Part shown: positions 8,449-17,531 of the stretch, piece by piece | How the letters are laid out: each line of letters begins with the position of its first letter | How positions within the stretch are numbered: position 1 is the first letter of the stretch | Assembly: GCF_017873175.1 (NCBI RefSeq) | Contig: NZ_JAGGJW010000001.1 | Span: 1 to 64,000, forward strand | Direction of reading: 5' to 3' | DNA length: 64,000 bases | From: Neorhizobium petrolearium | GTDB taxonomy: Bacteria; Pseudomonadota; Alphaproteobacteria; Rhizobiales; Rhizobiaceae | Made by a program: the position numbers and the translations under genes | The notes under the pieces: generated by a model | Told to the model about the DNA's origin: nothing | What the model saw: the letters and a program-made list of their open reading frames with translations, nothing else | Databases searched by the model: none

Positions 8449-8580
8449 GCCCGATCCTCGATCCTTCGGGCATCCGACAAGCTCACTCTCAGCCTTAAGT
8501 ATAGGGTCGGGAGTGATACACGTGGAAACTGTCCGTTAACCATCGCTATCAGATAATCTCCTAGTATCTGGGAGGTGCAG

Positions 8581-10086
8581 GTGAGCGCGATCGGGCAGGT
8601 CATCAGGGAAAGTGAAGCATCGGACGCCGAGCCTCTCGACGGTGAGGTATTGAGGCGTTCTGTCGTCAAGCTCGCGAGCGAGGCTTCGGCCCTTGGTATT
8701 CATCTGGTCGATATCGCCGGCGCGGTGCAAGACACCGCCGCCCAATCCTCCCAGCATGCAGCCCTGTTGAGCCGCCTTACCCAATCCGCGCAATCGATCG
8801 CGGAAGCCAACGGGCAGATCGCCCGTTCCCTCCATGAATCTGATGAGTTGACCGCGAATGCCCGGCAGGTGCTCGGCGAACAGGCCGAGCAGCTTTCAGG
8901 ATCCGTCGCCGCGATCGACAACATGGTCAACGCGTCACAGGAGATCGGCGCGGAGATCAAGCTTTTCTCAGCTGCTCTGGGGGATGTTGGACGGCTGGCC
9001 GAGGCGATCGGCACGATCGCCCGGCAGACGAACCTGCTCGCACTCAATGCTGCAATCGAGGCGGCGCGCGCGGGCGAGGCCGGCAAGGGGTTTGCCGTGG
9101 TCGCCGCGGAAGTCAGGGCGCTCTCCCTTCAGACATCCCAGACGACGAGCTCGATCCAGACGACGCTCGACCAGTTGAATAGTCGGATCGACCGATTGGT
9201 CTCAGCCGGCGAAGGCGCCAGCCGCTCCGCCGAAGGCGTTAAGACGACCGCGTTGAAGGTGCAAGGGTCCTTCAAGGGCGTCGAGGACGTGATGACGCGG
9301 ATTCTCGACAACGCATCCTCTTTGACCGGGACGACCGAGACGGTTGACCGGCAATGCGGTGAGTTCGCCTCTTCGATCGCGTCCGCTGCGAACGCGATCC
9401 TGAAGTCCAACGACCAGCTTCAGGAAACCTCGTCCCGAGTCGGCGAGGTGGTGACGATTTCAGAGCGGATGATCCAGGCGACCGCCAGTGCCGGTGTCGA
9501 GACACCGGACAGTCCTTATATCCGCCAGGTGATGGCGCTTGCCGCCAGGGTTTCGGCCGCCTTCGAGGCTGGCATGAAATCCGGCCGCATCGATCTCGCT
9601 TCGCTTTTCGACCGGCAATATGCCGCGATCCCGGGCAGCGATCCGGTCCAGTACATGACGCGCTTCACCGATTTCACCGATACCGTTCTGCCGCCGATCC
9701 AGGAGCCGGTGGTCGAAGGCGATGAGCGCATCGCCTTCTGCGCCGCTGTGGACGAGAACGGCTACCTGCCCACCCATAACCGCAAGTTCTCGCAGCGCCA
9801 GCGATCCGGGGACGTGACCTGGAATATGGCAAACTGCCGCAACCGGCGCATTTTCAACGATCGCGTCGGCCTCGCCGCCGGCCGAAACCAGGAGCCTTTC
9901 CTGCTGCAGACCTATCGTCGCGACATGGGCGGCGGCCAGTTCGTGCTGATGAAGGACATTTCCGCGCCGATCACGGTGAGCGGCCGCCACTGGGGCGGCC
10001 TGCGCCTGGCAATCCGGGTCTACAGCATGGCGCGCAAAAATGTGTATCGGTTTGCGGTAACGACGTGCGTGAAAACAAGAGCTTAA
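8581..10086 (+). CDS. Soluble methyl-accepting chemotaxis protein
   Basis: A 501-residue cytoplasmic chemoreceptor. There is no membrane segment; helices begin at once and lead to the signalling hairpin at about residues 140-183 ([37 protein letters not shown]), which contacts CheA and CheW. After a helical stretch to about residue 300 comes a C-terminal domain with [27 protein letters not shown] and [12 protein letters not shown], a region found after the signalling part in many soluble receptors and probably its sensor. The GTG at 8581 is chosen because GGAGG lies five bases upstream; a GTG at 8575 overlaps that site. Transcribed alone. Confidence 0.9.
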   Translation: MSAIGQVIRESEASDAEPLDGEVLRRSVVKLASEASALGIHLVDIAGAVQDTAAQSSQHAALLSRLTQSAQSIAEANGQIARSLHESDELTANARQVLGEQAEQLSGSVAAIDNMVNASQEIGAEIKLFSAALGDVGRLAEAIGTIARQTNLLALNAAIEAARAGEAGKGFAVVAAEVRALSLQTSQTTSSIQTTLDQLNSRIDRLVSAGEGASRSAEGVKTTALKVQGSFKGVEDVMTRILDNASSLTGTTETVDRQCGEFASSIASAANAILKSNDQLQETSSRVGEVVTISERMIQATASAGVETPDSPYIRQVMALAARVSAAFEAGMKSGRIDLASLFDRQYAAIPGSDPVQYMTRFTDFTDTVLPPIQEPVVEGDERIAFCAAVDENGYLPTHNRKFSQRQRSGDVTWNMANCRNRRIFNDRVGLAAGRNQEPFLLQTYRRDMGGGQFVLMKDISAPITVSGRHWGGLRLAIRVYSMARKNVYRFAVTTCVKTRA

Positions 10087-10092
10087 AGCAGG

Positions 10093-10617
10093 TCAGGCAA
10101 ATCTGAACGATCGCGACACGTTCGAAGCTGAGGCCTTTCCATCATAGGCTTCTTCCAGGCGGGCGATGTCGATCTTTTTCATCTTCATCATTGCTTCCAT
10201 GACCCGGTTTGCCCGGATGGCATCACGGTCCGTCAGCATCTTCGGCAGCCTGGCATAATTGACCTGCCAGACGAGACCGAATCGATCCGTCAGCCAGCCG
10301 CAGGGTTGCTGCTGGCCGCCTTCGACGAGCTTGTCGTAATAGCAGTCGATTTCCTCCTGTGTTTCGCAATGGACGAGGAAGGAGACGGCGCCGTTGAACC
10401 TGGCCCACGGCCCGCCGTTGATGGCGGCGAAACTCTGGCCCTCGAGTTCGAAGGCCATCGCCAGCACCGACCCCTTTGGCCGCGGACCGGCTTCGCCATA
10501 ACGGGAGACATCCGTAACGCGCGAGTTCTCGAATATCGAGACATAGAAATTGACGGCCTCTTCCGCATTGTCCTCGAACCAGAGATGCGGGACGATCTTG
10601 TGCTTCTGAATGGCCAT
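10093..10617 (-). CDS. VOC-superfamily protein (PhnB-like)
   Basis: A 174-residue protein of the vicinal-oxygen-chelate superfamily, PhnB/3-demethylubiquinone-methyltransferase-like branch. It begins MAIQKHKIVPHLWFEDNAEEAVNFYVSIF and has FAAINGGPWARFNGAVSFLVHC, then CGWLTDRFGLVWQV. Branch members are usually annotated as glyoxalase-like proteins without proven reactions. The ATG at 10617 fits the family start and has an AGGAGA site; the longer frame adds unrelated residues. It converges tail to tail with the chemoreceptor, six bases apart. Confidence 0.85.
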   Translation of the reverse strand: MAIQKHKIVPHLWFEDNAEEAVNFYVSIFENSRVTDVSRYGEAGPRPKGSVLAMAFELEGQSFAAINGGPWARFNGAVSFLVHCETQEEIDCYYDKLVEGGQQQPCGWLTDRFGLVWQVNYARLPKMLTDRDAIRANRVMEAMMKMKKIDIARLEEAYDGKASASNVSRSFRFA

Positions 10618-10692
10618 TTTGTTCTCCTCTTTCAGTGACCGTCTCAAAGGACGGAGCGACGCCGCTCGACCCGACATGGCGGCCAGAAATTT

Positions 10693-11352
10693 TCAAATCA
10701 TCAGGCGTAACTGCTCTGGCGACGAAGGGTAGGGCGGCGCGTCCGGGTCGAACCGCCACCGTCCGAACTCTTCATGCCGGGTCTCTCCGTAGTGGCTGTA
10801 GATGAGCAGGAACTCGCCTGCAGTCCAGGCATACGGTTGAGGGACGGGCAGAAGATCGATCTGGCCGCAGTCGTAGATGACCGTCACATGCGGTTCGAAA
10901 GACGTGAGCGGAAAACGGGGCAGATTATGCCGCGAGAGTGTATTGCGAAGTATCCTCACAAAGCTCCTGAGTTCCCGATTCCCCGTCGAACTCGTCAGTA
11001 CGAGATGCCTCTTGCGGCCAAACAGGTTACTTCCGTCAAGCGCAATCGGAATGGGCCTTGCTCCAATCCCACCGATCGCCTTTTGAATAACAGGGATGAG
11101 ATGCCGCGGCGGCGCGCGGAATTCTTCCACGCAAAGCAGCGTCATGTGCAAGAGGTGTGCCGGGTAGGCGGGCCGCCTTGTTCTGCCGAGCGCATGCCGC
11201 GCGGCGGCACGGTGCATTCGACATGAAAGGGGCGAATTGGGTTTCAGGCCGATGAACAGCTTGCTCGGCTGCAGCCTCGCCACATTTTCAAAATGAGCTC
11301 GATCTTCGCCAAAGGGAAGCGAGGATTGGCTCACATATCTCCCCAAGCTCAT
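10693..11352 (-). CDS. 2'-5' RNA ligase / LigT-like phosphoesterase
   Basis: A 219-residue protein of the 2H phosphoesterase superfamily. The two catalytic motifs are present as HMTL (about residue 69) and HVTV (about residue 155), separated by the usual spacing. Bacterial LigT/ThpR enzymes join or open 2'-5' RNA linkages or cyclic phosphates. The protein is slightly longer than typical (about 180-200) with an extra N-terminal stretch of some 30 residues, so translation may begin later. No neighbour suggests a substrate. Confidence 0.75.
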   Translation of the reverse strand: MSLGRYVSQSSLPFGEDRAHFENVARLQPSKLFIGLKPNSPLSCRMHRAAARHALGRTRRPAYPAHLLHMTLLCVEEFRAPPRHLIPVIQKAIGGIGARPIPIALDGSNLFGRKRHLVLTSSTGNRELRSFVRILRNTLSRHNLPRFPLTSFEPHVTVIYDCGQIDLLPVPQPYAWTAGEFLLIYSHYGETRHEEFGRWRFDPDAPPYPSSPEQLRLMI

Positions 11353-11457
11353 TTCGCGACCGTCCTGATCATTCCATCCCGGGTTACTACCAAGGATGAA
11401 AACCTAGCGGAGCTTGCGCGAGGTGTAAAGAACAAAAAGTGAACATGCGGATTACGG

Positions 11458-11952
11458 TTAATCCGCCAGTCGCTCCGGCAGCGGTTTCAGGGGATAGGCA
11501 TGCCAGAAGAACGTGTCGGCTGCGGCCTGATCGTAGGAGAAATTGCGGGCTTCCCTGATCTTGCCGTTCTCGATGCGGAAGGCGAGCACCCAGATGGTGT
11601 CGACATTGTCGCCCTCGCGGTTCGACCAGCCGCGATGCATGTCGATCACCCAGTTCTCATCAGCCATCAGCGCGATCAGTTCGGCGCGGAAGCCGGCTTT
11701 GCCGAGCTGTTGAAAGAAGGCGGCGACTTCCGCCTTGCCGCGCTTGGTGCCGGCGAGCGGGTGGTGGCCGGGGATATGCCATTCGATGTCATCGGCAAAG
11801 AAGTCGGCCACCTTGCTCAGGTCGCCCGCGGCATAGGCGGTGTAATAGTCGGTGATGACCTTGCGGTTTTCTTCCGGGCTGGCGGCCATGGCGGGCACTC
11901 CTGAAAGGAGGGCGGTGATGACGGGCAAGGCTCGGGTGAGCGTTCTGGACAT
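11458..11952 (-). CDS. Secreted SnoaL/NTF2-like protein
   Basis: A 164-residue protein with a signal peptide (LTRALPVITALLSGVPAMA, cleavage before ASPEEN) and one SnoaL-like domain (VITDYYTAYAAGDLSKVADFFADDIEWHIPG ... DTIWVLAFRIENGKIREARNF). The fold is a small cone used by isomerases, cyclases and dehydratases as well as by non-enzymes. The start ATG at 11952 is followed directly by the signal. It lies 16 bases after the hydrolase at 11969, whose C-terminal domain has the same fold, suggesting an operon of related parts. Periplasmic location is inferred. Confidence 0.8.
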   Translation of the reverse strand: MSRTLTRALPVITALLSGVPAMAASPEENRKVITDYYTAYAAGDLSKVADFFADDIEWHIPGHHPLAGTKRGKAEVAAFFQQLGKAGFRAELIALMADENWVIDMHRGWSNREGDNVDTIWVLAFRIENGKIREARNFSYDQAAADTFFWHAYPLKPLPERLAD

Positions 11953-11968
11953 GGTTTTCTCCTGAGCT

Positions 11969-13390
11969 TCAGCGGGCCTGCCGGGCGCGTTCGGCGGCGC
12001 GCGCAACAAGGCCGCGATCGCCGGTTTCATGCGTGTAGGTCATGGTGAGTGCCGAGACCTTCCATGCCTCATTCATTCTCGTGAGTTCGTAGCGGTAATG
12101 GCCCATCAGCACCCAGAAATCGTTGTCGATACGGTGCGTGGCCTGGAAATCGGCTTCGGCCGTTGCGGTCGCGTCGCGTATCACGGTGATAGTAGGGTTG
12201 GTAACGAGATGCACCGTTTCGTCGAAGCCCGGCAGGAAGTCCGACCATTGTTCGATCACCGTATCGGCCTGCTGGATTGCTGCCTCACCGCCCCAGAGAC
12301 TGGTATAATCGAGTTTCACTTCGTCAGCGAAGGCACGGCGCACGCGATCCCATTGATGCCGGTCGGCACCGGCGGCGATATCGGTGATGGCGTCTGTGAT
12401 GGCGGCGCGATCTTGCGAATCAATCGGCTGGGCCGAGTGGTCCGGGCGGTTGAAATGCGCCGCCACCGCGTCGGCGGCGATGGTTACCGGGTTCGGCTGA
12501 TCGTAGAAATCGAACTGGTTGACGCCATCAAGCCAAAGCTCGGACTTTTCGCCGGGAAGAAGCGCATAAAAGGCATGCGCGCCCTGCGGCACGGCTGCCG
12601 CCTCCGAATGAACGATCAGCGCCGGCTTATCGAGCTTTGCCCCGAGCGCTACGGAATCGTAGGTGAGCCAGGGCTCCCAGGAGGCGAGGTTGAAGCGGTT
12701 GTCGTATTGCGGAATGAGCCCACGCCCTTCCTCGGTGTAATACGGGATCTGGTACATGAGTGAGGTCTTGTCGGCGGCGCTGGCGGCGGTAATAATCTGC
12801 GGCTGGCCTAGGCGTTCGGCAGCTTCCGCCTCCCGTGAGGTGGCGATCAGCCTGGAAACGCCGTCCGGTCCGCCATAAACCTGGTTGACGATGTCCCTGT
12901 TGTGCAACCAGGGCGCCACCAGCGCGACGGAGGCGAAATTCGCATGACCCGTCGCGGCCGCAGCCATGTATCCCGCCGAGGCGCAGATGCCGAGCCCGTT
13001 GATCCGGTCGCCATCCACTTCCGGCAAGGTGGCCATGAATGCGGCCGCCGCGGCGATATCGCCGGTTTTGGTTGCCGGATCCTCCTTGAAGCGGATAGCG
13101 CCACCCGACTCGCCCCAGCCGCGATAGTCGAAGGCAAGCGCGGCAAAGCCGCGTTCCGCCATCTCGCGGGCATAGAGGCTGGACATCTGCTCCTTGATCG
13201 ACGTCCAGGCGCCGGCGACGATGACGCTGGGCCGTTTCTGACCGGGCTGATAATCCGCCGGCAGATAGAGCGTGCCGGCAATCGTTGTGCCTTCATTCCC
13301 GAATGAGACCTTGCGTGTCTGGATGTCGGCGGCGAATGCGGCGGACGTCATCAGCGCCGCGCAGAAGGTCGAAAGAGCCGTGATCTTCAT
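11969..13390 (-). CDS. Secreted alpha/beta hydrolase fused to a SnoaL-like domain
   Basis: A 473-residue two-domain protein. Residues 1-20 form a signal peptide ending AAFA. Residues about 25-315 are an alpha/beta hydrolase with AFDYRGWGESGG and a nucleophile elbow GICASAG, where C136 (or S138) would be the nucleophile, as in dienelactone-hydrolase relatives. Residues about 330-465 are a SnoaL-like domain (DQRDAAITDAITDIAAGADRHQWDRVRRAFADEVKLDY). The next gene encodes a lone secreted SnoaL protein. The AraC regulator upstream on the same strand, 95 bases away, probably controls it. Substrate unknown. Confidence 0.82.
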   Translation of the reverse strand: MKITALSTFCAALMTSAAFAADIQTRKVSFGNEGTTIAGTLYLPADYQPGQKRPSVIVAGAWTSIKEQMSSLYAREMAERGFAALAFDYRGWGESGGAIRFKEDPATKTGDIAAAAAFMATLPEVDGDRINGLGICASAGYMAAAATGHANFASVALVAPWLHNRDIVNQVYGGPDGVSRLIATSREAEAAERLGQPQIITAASAADKTSLMYQIPYYTEEGRGLIPQYDNRFNLASWEPWLTYDSVALGAKLDKPALIVHSEAAAVPQGAHAFYALLPGEKSELWLDGVNQFDFYDQPNPVTIAADAVAAHFNRPDHSAQPIDSQDRAAITDAITDIAAGADRHQWDRVRRAFADEVKLDYTSLWGGEAAIQQADTVIEQWSDFLPGFDETVHLVTNPTITVIRDATATAEADFQATHRIDNDFWVLMGHYRYELTRMNEAWKVSALTMTYTHETGDRGLVARAAERARQAR

Positions 13391-13485
13391 GCTGCTTCTC
13401 CTGTCTCCATTCGGATCACGAAGGATTGCAGCTCTCCACCCGTTTCACAGGCGCGGTTCTTGGCGTTTATTATGCTTTTCTTGCT

Positions 13486-14271
13486 CTAGTCGGCGCGGAA
13501 TGCGGCGGGGGTCGTGCCAGTATGGCGACGGAAATGCTGTCCAAAGCGGGACACGTCCTCATAGCCGACATTCGCGGCGATCGAGGCGATCGGCAGGCGT
13601 GTGGTCTTCAAAAGCAGCTTGGCAAGCTCCATGCGCTGGTCGATGACGTAGCGCAGCGGCGATTTCTCTGTTGCCCTGGTGAAGGCGCGGACGAAATGGA
13701 ACCGGCTCATCGCGGCCTCGGACGCGAGATCGTCCAGAGAGAGGTCCGCGGCAAGGTTGTCGTGGATGTAGTCGAGCGCGCGGCGCAGCCGTCGATCCTC
13801 AATGCCGGCAAGCCCCAGCTTCCGCGGCCACAGCACCTCGGCCAGATGTGCGGCAAGGGCAAGCTGCATGGTGTCGCGATAGAGCGATGGCCCGCTTTCA
13901 GTGGTCGCGGCCGCTTGATGGACGAATTGCGCAAGCAGCGGATCAAGGGCGCCAACGACCGGTGCGAAATCCCGCGGGCGGTAGAAGCCGACATCGCCGA
14001 GCAGGCTCTCCGGCAATTCGAGCTTCAGGAACGAAAGTGCCTCATCATATTCGCAGATGCCGGTGACATCCGCCGGCAGGATCCAGCCTTCACCGGCCTT
14101 GAGAGGGATATGCCGCCGCCTGTCGGATCCCACAGCAATCCGATGGCGATCCTGGTCCACGAGAAAGAGGCCGATCGACAGATGCGACATGACAAAGCTG
14201 CCGCCACCGGCAGGCGTGTGGAGCCTCGCCGCTTTCAGTCGCATCCGTGTCCGTGCCTGCGATCCTGTCAT
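13486..14271 (-). CDS. AraC-family transcriptional regulator
   Basis: A 261-residue regulator with an N-terminal cupin-like sensing region and a C-terminal double helix-turn-helix (LSLDDLASEAAMSRFHFVRAFTRATEKSPLRYVIDQRMELAKLLLKTTRLPIASIAANVGYEDVSRFGQHFRRHTGTTPAAFR). The final PAAFR is a family hallmark. It is encoded directly upstream of the secreted hydrolase and SnoaL genes in the same direction and is likely their activator. It diverges from the alkyltransferase gene at 14407 across 135 bases. Confidence 0.92.
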   Translation of the reverse strand: MTGSQARTRMRLKAARLHTPAGGGSFVMSHLSIGLFLVDQDRHRIAVGSDRRRHIPLKAGEGWILPADVTGICEYDEALSFLKLELPESLLGDVGFYRPRDFAPVVGALDPLLAQFVHQAAATTESGPSLYRDTMQLALAAHLAEVLWPRKLGLAGIEDRRLRRALDYIHDNLAADLSLDDLASEAAMSRFHFVRAFTRATEKSPLRYVIDQRMELAKLLLKTTRLPIASIAANVGYEDVSRFGQHFRRHTGTTPAAFRAD

Positions 14272-14406
14272 GCGGAAAGCGTAGCGCCTGCCGGAGCAAA
14301 CTCAACGAAAAGTTCCGTGAGGCCAGACGATGAGAGGCAAGAAACGGGTTGAATCTCAAGCCCGCAAGGCCGATCTTGAGATCAAGCAACATGCGGAGGT
14401 TACATT

Positions 14407-14964
14407 ATGGCTGCGCATCAATATCTCATTTTTGGAACGGCCGGAGGCTTCTGCGGCATTGCCTGGAACAATATCGGCATCACCCGCTTTCAGCTTCCCA
14501 CGAAGAGCGCGGATTCCACCGAGCGCCTTCTCCTGCGCCGGCTGCCGGAGGCCGAACGCGGAACGCCGCCGGTCGAGGTGCAGGAAGCGATCGAGGCGGT
14601 TAAGCGCTATTTCGCCGGCGAAGAGGTCGATTTCTCGCGTTTCGAGCTCGACCTTCAGGATCAGGACGATTTCTTCAGGGAAATCTATGCCGCGGCTCGC
14701 CGGGTAGGCTGGGGACATACGACCACATACGGCACGATCGCCAGGGAGCTGGGCGCCGGTCCCGAGGCCGCCCGGGATGTCGGCCAGGCCATGGCGAAGA
14801 ACCCGGTGGCGCTGATCATCCCCTGCCACCGCGTGCTGGCCGCAGGCGGCAAGATCGGCGGCTTTTCGGCACCGGGCGGTTCGACCTCGAAGGCGCATAT
14901 GCTGGAGCTGGAAGGCGTGCGCCTGACGCCGCCGGAGCCTGCACAGCAGTCGCTGGGGTTCTGA
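14407..14964 (+). CDS. ogt: Methylated-DNA--[protein]-cysteine S-methyltransferase
   Basis: A 185-residue suicide repair protein that moves a methyl group from O6-methylguanine to its own cysteine. The active site is IIPCHRV with C140, preceded by the helix-turn-helix region VGWGHTTTYGTIARELG that binds the DNA minor groove and followed by GGFSAPGG, where the substrate loop lies. There is no AraC-like N-terminal domain, so this is the Ogt type and not Ada. The N-terminal half is only loosely conserved, as usual. It diverges from the AraC gene but is probably unrelated to it. Confidence 0.92.
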   Translation: MAAHQYLIFGTAGGFCGIAWNNIGITRFQLPTKSADSTERLLLRRLPEAERGTPPVEVQEAIEAVKRYFAGEEVDFSRFELDLQDQDDFFREIYAAARRVGWGHTTTYGTIARELGAGPEAARDVGQAMAKNPVALIIPCHRVLAAGGKIGGFSAPGGSTSKAHMLELEGVRLTPPEPAQQSLGF

Positions 14965-14984
14965 CCCGCCGGAGATTTCAGCTT

Positions 14985-15000
14985 GCGGTCAAGTGACCGC
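14985..15000. terminator. Short inverted repeat between convergent genes
   Basis: Arms GCGGTCA and TGACCGC with a two-base AG loop lie midway between the ends of the alkyltransferase and TetR genes. Shorter outer arms (GCCGG near 14967, CCGGC near 15007) could extend it to a longer hairpin. There is no T-run, so it may be a weak bidirectional terminator only. Confidence 0.35.
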
Positions 15001-15016
15001 TCTGCCGGCACAAGCT

Positions 15017-15580
15017 TCATTCCGCTGAAGCCGGCCGCCTCGTCCGGATCGCATCGGAGATCAGATCAAACAGGTGATGGGCCTGGGGTACCAGCGGCGG
15101 CTGTTCGCCGAGCCATGCGAGGGCACTGATCAGGGCAAAAAGATCGTTGCCATCCATGTCTGGCCGGGCGACGCCTTTGGCTTGCGCCCGGGTCAACAGC
15201 CTGGTTCCGGCCGAGCGTAACGTGACACAAGAGCCATGGAGGGCTGAGCTTTCGTCTGCAATGGCGGCGACCATGGGCGCGATTACGCCGCTATAGTCGC
15301 GCGTCATGGCGATGGCCTCTTTCAGCCAGGTCAAGAGTGCTTCGGCGGGGTTGTCGGAGGCTTCCAGCTCGCTCGCCCTTTGCGCCATCTCTTCAAAATT
15401 GGTCCGCAGCAGTGCCTCCAGCAGGGTTTCCCGGGTTGGGAAATGTCGGTGCAGCGTGCCGTCGCCAACACCCGCCTTTCGGGCGATGTCACGCAGGGAT
15501 GCGCTTGCATCTCCCTTGCCGAGGACCTCGCGCGCGACCTCCAGGATGTGATCATAGTTCTTTTTTGCGTCGGCTCTCAT
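15017..15580 (-). CDS. TetR-family repressor
   Basis: A 187-residue regulator with the N-terminal TetR helix-turn-helix (ILEVAREVLGKGDASASLRDIARKAGVGDGTLHRHFPTRETLLEALL) and a variable C-terminal ligand-binding region. The ATG at 15580 follows AGAGG and gives the usual start; a longer frame to 15658 would run through the operator palindrome. It diverges from the oxidoreductase at 15670, and the palindrome between them (15606..15625) is an obvious candidate binding site, so it probably represses both itself and the oxidoreductase. Confidence 0.9.
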   Translation of the reverse strand: MRADAKKNYDHILEVAREVLGKGDASASLRDIARKAGVGDGTLHRHFPTRETLLEALLRTNFEEMAQRASELEASDNPAEALLTWLKEAIAMTRDYSGVIAPMVAAIADESSALHGSCVTLRSAGTRLLTRAQAKGVARPDMDGNDLFALISALAWLGEQPPLVPQAHHLFDLISDAIRTRRPASAE

Positions 15581-15605
15581 CGGACCTCTTGAAATGTGGA
15601 GCGGT

Positions 15606-15625
15606 GCTCCATTTATAAGTGGAGC
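15606..15625. promoter_or_regulatory. Candidate TetR operator
   Basis: A 20-base palindrome with arms GCTCCA and TGGAGC around TTATAA matches its own reverse complement at 18 of 20 positions. A third half-site (TGGAGC at 15597..15602) makes a second, smaller hairpin with GCTCCA. The site sits 26 bases upstream of the TetR start and 45 bases upstream of the oxidoreductase start, where a self-repressing regulator would bind. Confidence 0.6.
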
Positions 15626-15669
15626 GCCGCGCCGCTTGACGTGGTGCTCATCCATCATAGGAGCAAGAG

Positions 15670-16683
15670 ATGATCGGCAAAACCATGAAAGCCATACGGA
15701 TCCACGAATTCGGCGGGCCGGAGGTGCTTAAATACGAGGACGTGCCGATGCCGGAGGTCAAGCCGGGCGAGGTGCTCGTTCGCGTGAAAGCCATCGGAAT
15801 CAATCCGCCGGACTGGTATCTGCGCGACGGTTACAAGGCGCTTCCGCCAGAATGGCGGCCGCAGGTACCCTTTCCCCTCATTCTCGGCACGGATATTTCC
15901 GGCGTTGTCGAAGCCGTTTCCGATGACGTGCAGGGTTTCGCCGTCGGAGACGAGGTCTATTCCATGGTCCGCTTCTTCAGCGTCGGTGAGAGCAGGGCCT
16001 ATGCACAATATGTCAGCGTGCCGGTTCAGGATCTGGCCCTCAAACCCAGGGGAACAGATCACATTCAGGCGGCAGGCGCACCCATGTCGCTGCTCACCGT
16101 CTGGCAGTTCATGGTGGAGGTGGGGCATGATGCGCCGAACCCGCTGCAGCCGGAGAGGCACGAGCCTGTGCCGCTCAAGGACAGGCGGGTCGTGGTGAAC
16201 GGCGCGGCTGGCGGCGTCGGGCATTTTGCGGTTCAAGTGGCGAAACTCAAGGGCGCGTATGTGATCGCCATAGCTTCGGGGAGACATGAGGCACTTCTCC
16301 GGGATCTCGGAGCCGACCAGGTCATCGATTACACCAGGACGCCGCCGGAAGATGTGGTGCGCGATGCGGATCTGGTCTTGGATACGCTTGGCGGGGCTGC
16401 CTCCAGACGGTTCCTCAGCACTTTGAAGCGGGGCGGCGCCCTGTTTCCGGTCTTTCCTTTGGGCTTCAATGCCGACGATGAGGCAGAAGAACTTGGCATA
16501 ACGGTGTCGACGGCGCAGGTGCGTTCGAGCGGTGCGCAATTGGCGCGGCTGGCGCCACTGTTGGCCGATGGAATGTTGAAAACCGTAATCGACAGCACCT
16601 ATCCGCTCGCCGCTGCGCGTCAGGCGCATGAGCGCGCCGCGAAAGGCCATATCCAGGGCAAGATCGTGCTGACGGTCGACTGA
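15670..16683 (+). CDS. Quinone-oxidoreductase-type NADP-dependent alcohol dehydrogenase
   Basis: A 337-residue zinc-independent medium-chain reductase. The GroES-like half shows MKAIRIHEFGGPEVLKYEDVPMPEVKPGEVLVRVKAIGINPPDWYLRDG, and the cofactor half shows VVVNGAAGGVGHFAVQVAKLKGAYVIA, the NADPH-binding glycine motif. Zinc-ligand cysteines are absent, as expected for the quinone-reductase branch. AGGAG lies before the first ATG. It is controlled, by inference, by the divergent TetR repressor. It likely reduces quinones or reactive enones. Confidence 0.88.
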   Translation: MIGKTMKAIRIHEFGGPEVLKYEDVPMPEVKPGEVLVRVKAIGINPPDWYLRDGYKALPPEWRPQVPFPLILGTDISGVVEAVSDDVQGFAVGDEVYSMVRFFSVGESRAYAQYVSVPVQDLALKPRGTDHIQAAGAPMSLLTVWQFMVEVGHDAPNPLQPERHEPVPLKDRRVVVNGAAGGVGHFAVQVAKLKGAYVIAIASGRHEALLRDLGADQVIDYTRTPPEDVVRDADLVLDTLGGAASRRFLSTLKRGGALFPVFPLGFNADDEAEELGITVSTAQVRSSGAQLARLAPLLADGMLKTVIDSTYPLAAARQAHERAAKGHIQGKIVLTVD

Positions 16684-16887
16684 GTCAGCCACCGGCGCAG
16701 ACCGTCGCGCTCTTTCGAAGCGCTCGAGTTTGCCACACACGAGGAGTTCAACAATGCGATCAAAGCGCTGGTTGGACTGGGCCGGTCTTGACGCAGCATT
16801 TAGTTGGCTATCGTCCGGCCAGGTGACGACTCATCAGCGCCATGTTCGTCCATGACGCCGCTTCATCAGGCTTCTTAGGAAACCCGG

Positions 16888-17487
16888 TCAAGTTGAGGAT
16901 GGTTGCGCCGTCACGACGACAATGGCGGCGCAGGGCAGCGACCCGTTGCGGCGATAGCTGTGGGGATAGGTGCATTCGAAATACATCGAGTCGCCCTCGT
17001 TCAACGTAATGTCCTCACCCTCCAGGTTCACTACGAGCTCGCCACGCAAAACGTAGATGATCTCCGCGCCAGCATGCTCGTGCGGCTCCGATTGTTCATC
17101 TTGCTCTCCAAACTCGACGTAGTAGCCGTTGAGCCTGCGATCGCTGACTGGATAGTCGAGCGACTCGAAGCGGTAAGCGGGTGACGTCCGCCCCGCCTTG
17201 TCCGGAAGGCGAATGCGGTCCGCCTTACGCACGACGGCATGGACCGGCCGGTCGCTGTCCTCTTTGAAGAAGTGGTCGAGGCCGACGCCAAAGACCAAGG
17301 CTATCCGCAACAAGGTCGGCAGCGTCGGAAACAGATGTCCGCGCTCGATCTTCGACAACATCGCCGCCGAGAGACCAGTGTGCTCGCCGAGCTGGACCAG
17401 TCCCAGTTTTTTGCGCAGTCGCAGTCGACGGATCTTCGGGCCGATAGCATAGCCCTCAAGGGCCGTGGTCAATGTCTCCGACAGCAT
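16888..17487 (-). CDS. XRE-family regulator with C-terminal cupin domain
   Basis: A 199-residue two-domain regulator. The helix-turn-helix is at about residues 20-72 (IRRLRLRKKLGLVQLGEHTGLSAAMLSKIERGHLFPTLPTLLRIALVFGVGLDHFF) and a cupin domain at about 120-190 (HEHAGAEIIYVLRGELVVNLEGEDITLNEGDSMYFECTYPHSYR), which binds a small ligand. This arrangement is typical of PuuR/SutR-like regulators. Two 17-base palindromes upstream (17532..17586) are probable operators. The gene diverges from the fasciclin gene, and either or both could be controlled. Confidence 0.9.
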   Translation of the reverse strand: MLSETLTTALEGYAIGPKIRRLRLRKKLGLVQLGEHTGLSAAMLSKIERGHLFPTLPTLLRIALVFGVGLDHFFKEDSDRPVHAVVRKADRIRLPDKAGRTSPAYRFESLDYPVSDRRLNGYYVEFGEQDEQSEPHEHAGAEIIYVLRGELVVNLEGEDITLNEGDSMYFECTYPHSYRRNGSLPCAAIVVVTAQPSST

Positions 17488-17531
17488 GTTTCCGGTCTCA
17501 TTTCACCTCAGTTCAAAGATAGGTAGCATAC

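Noticed and set aside
16684..16887. A short reading frame ending FATHEEFNNAIKALVGLGRS
   Set aside because: No start, ribosome site or recognised family; it may be a gene scrap, but I cannot support it.
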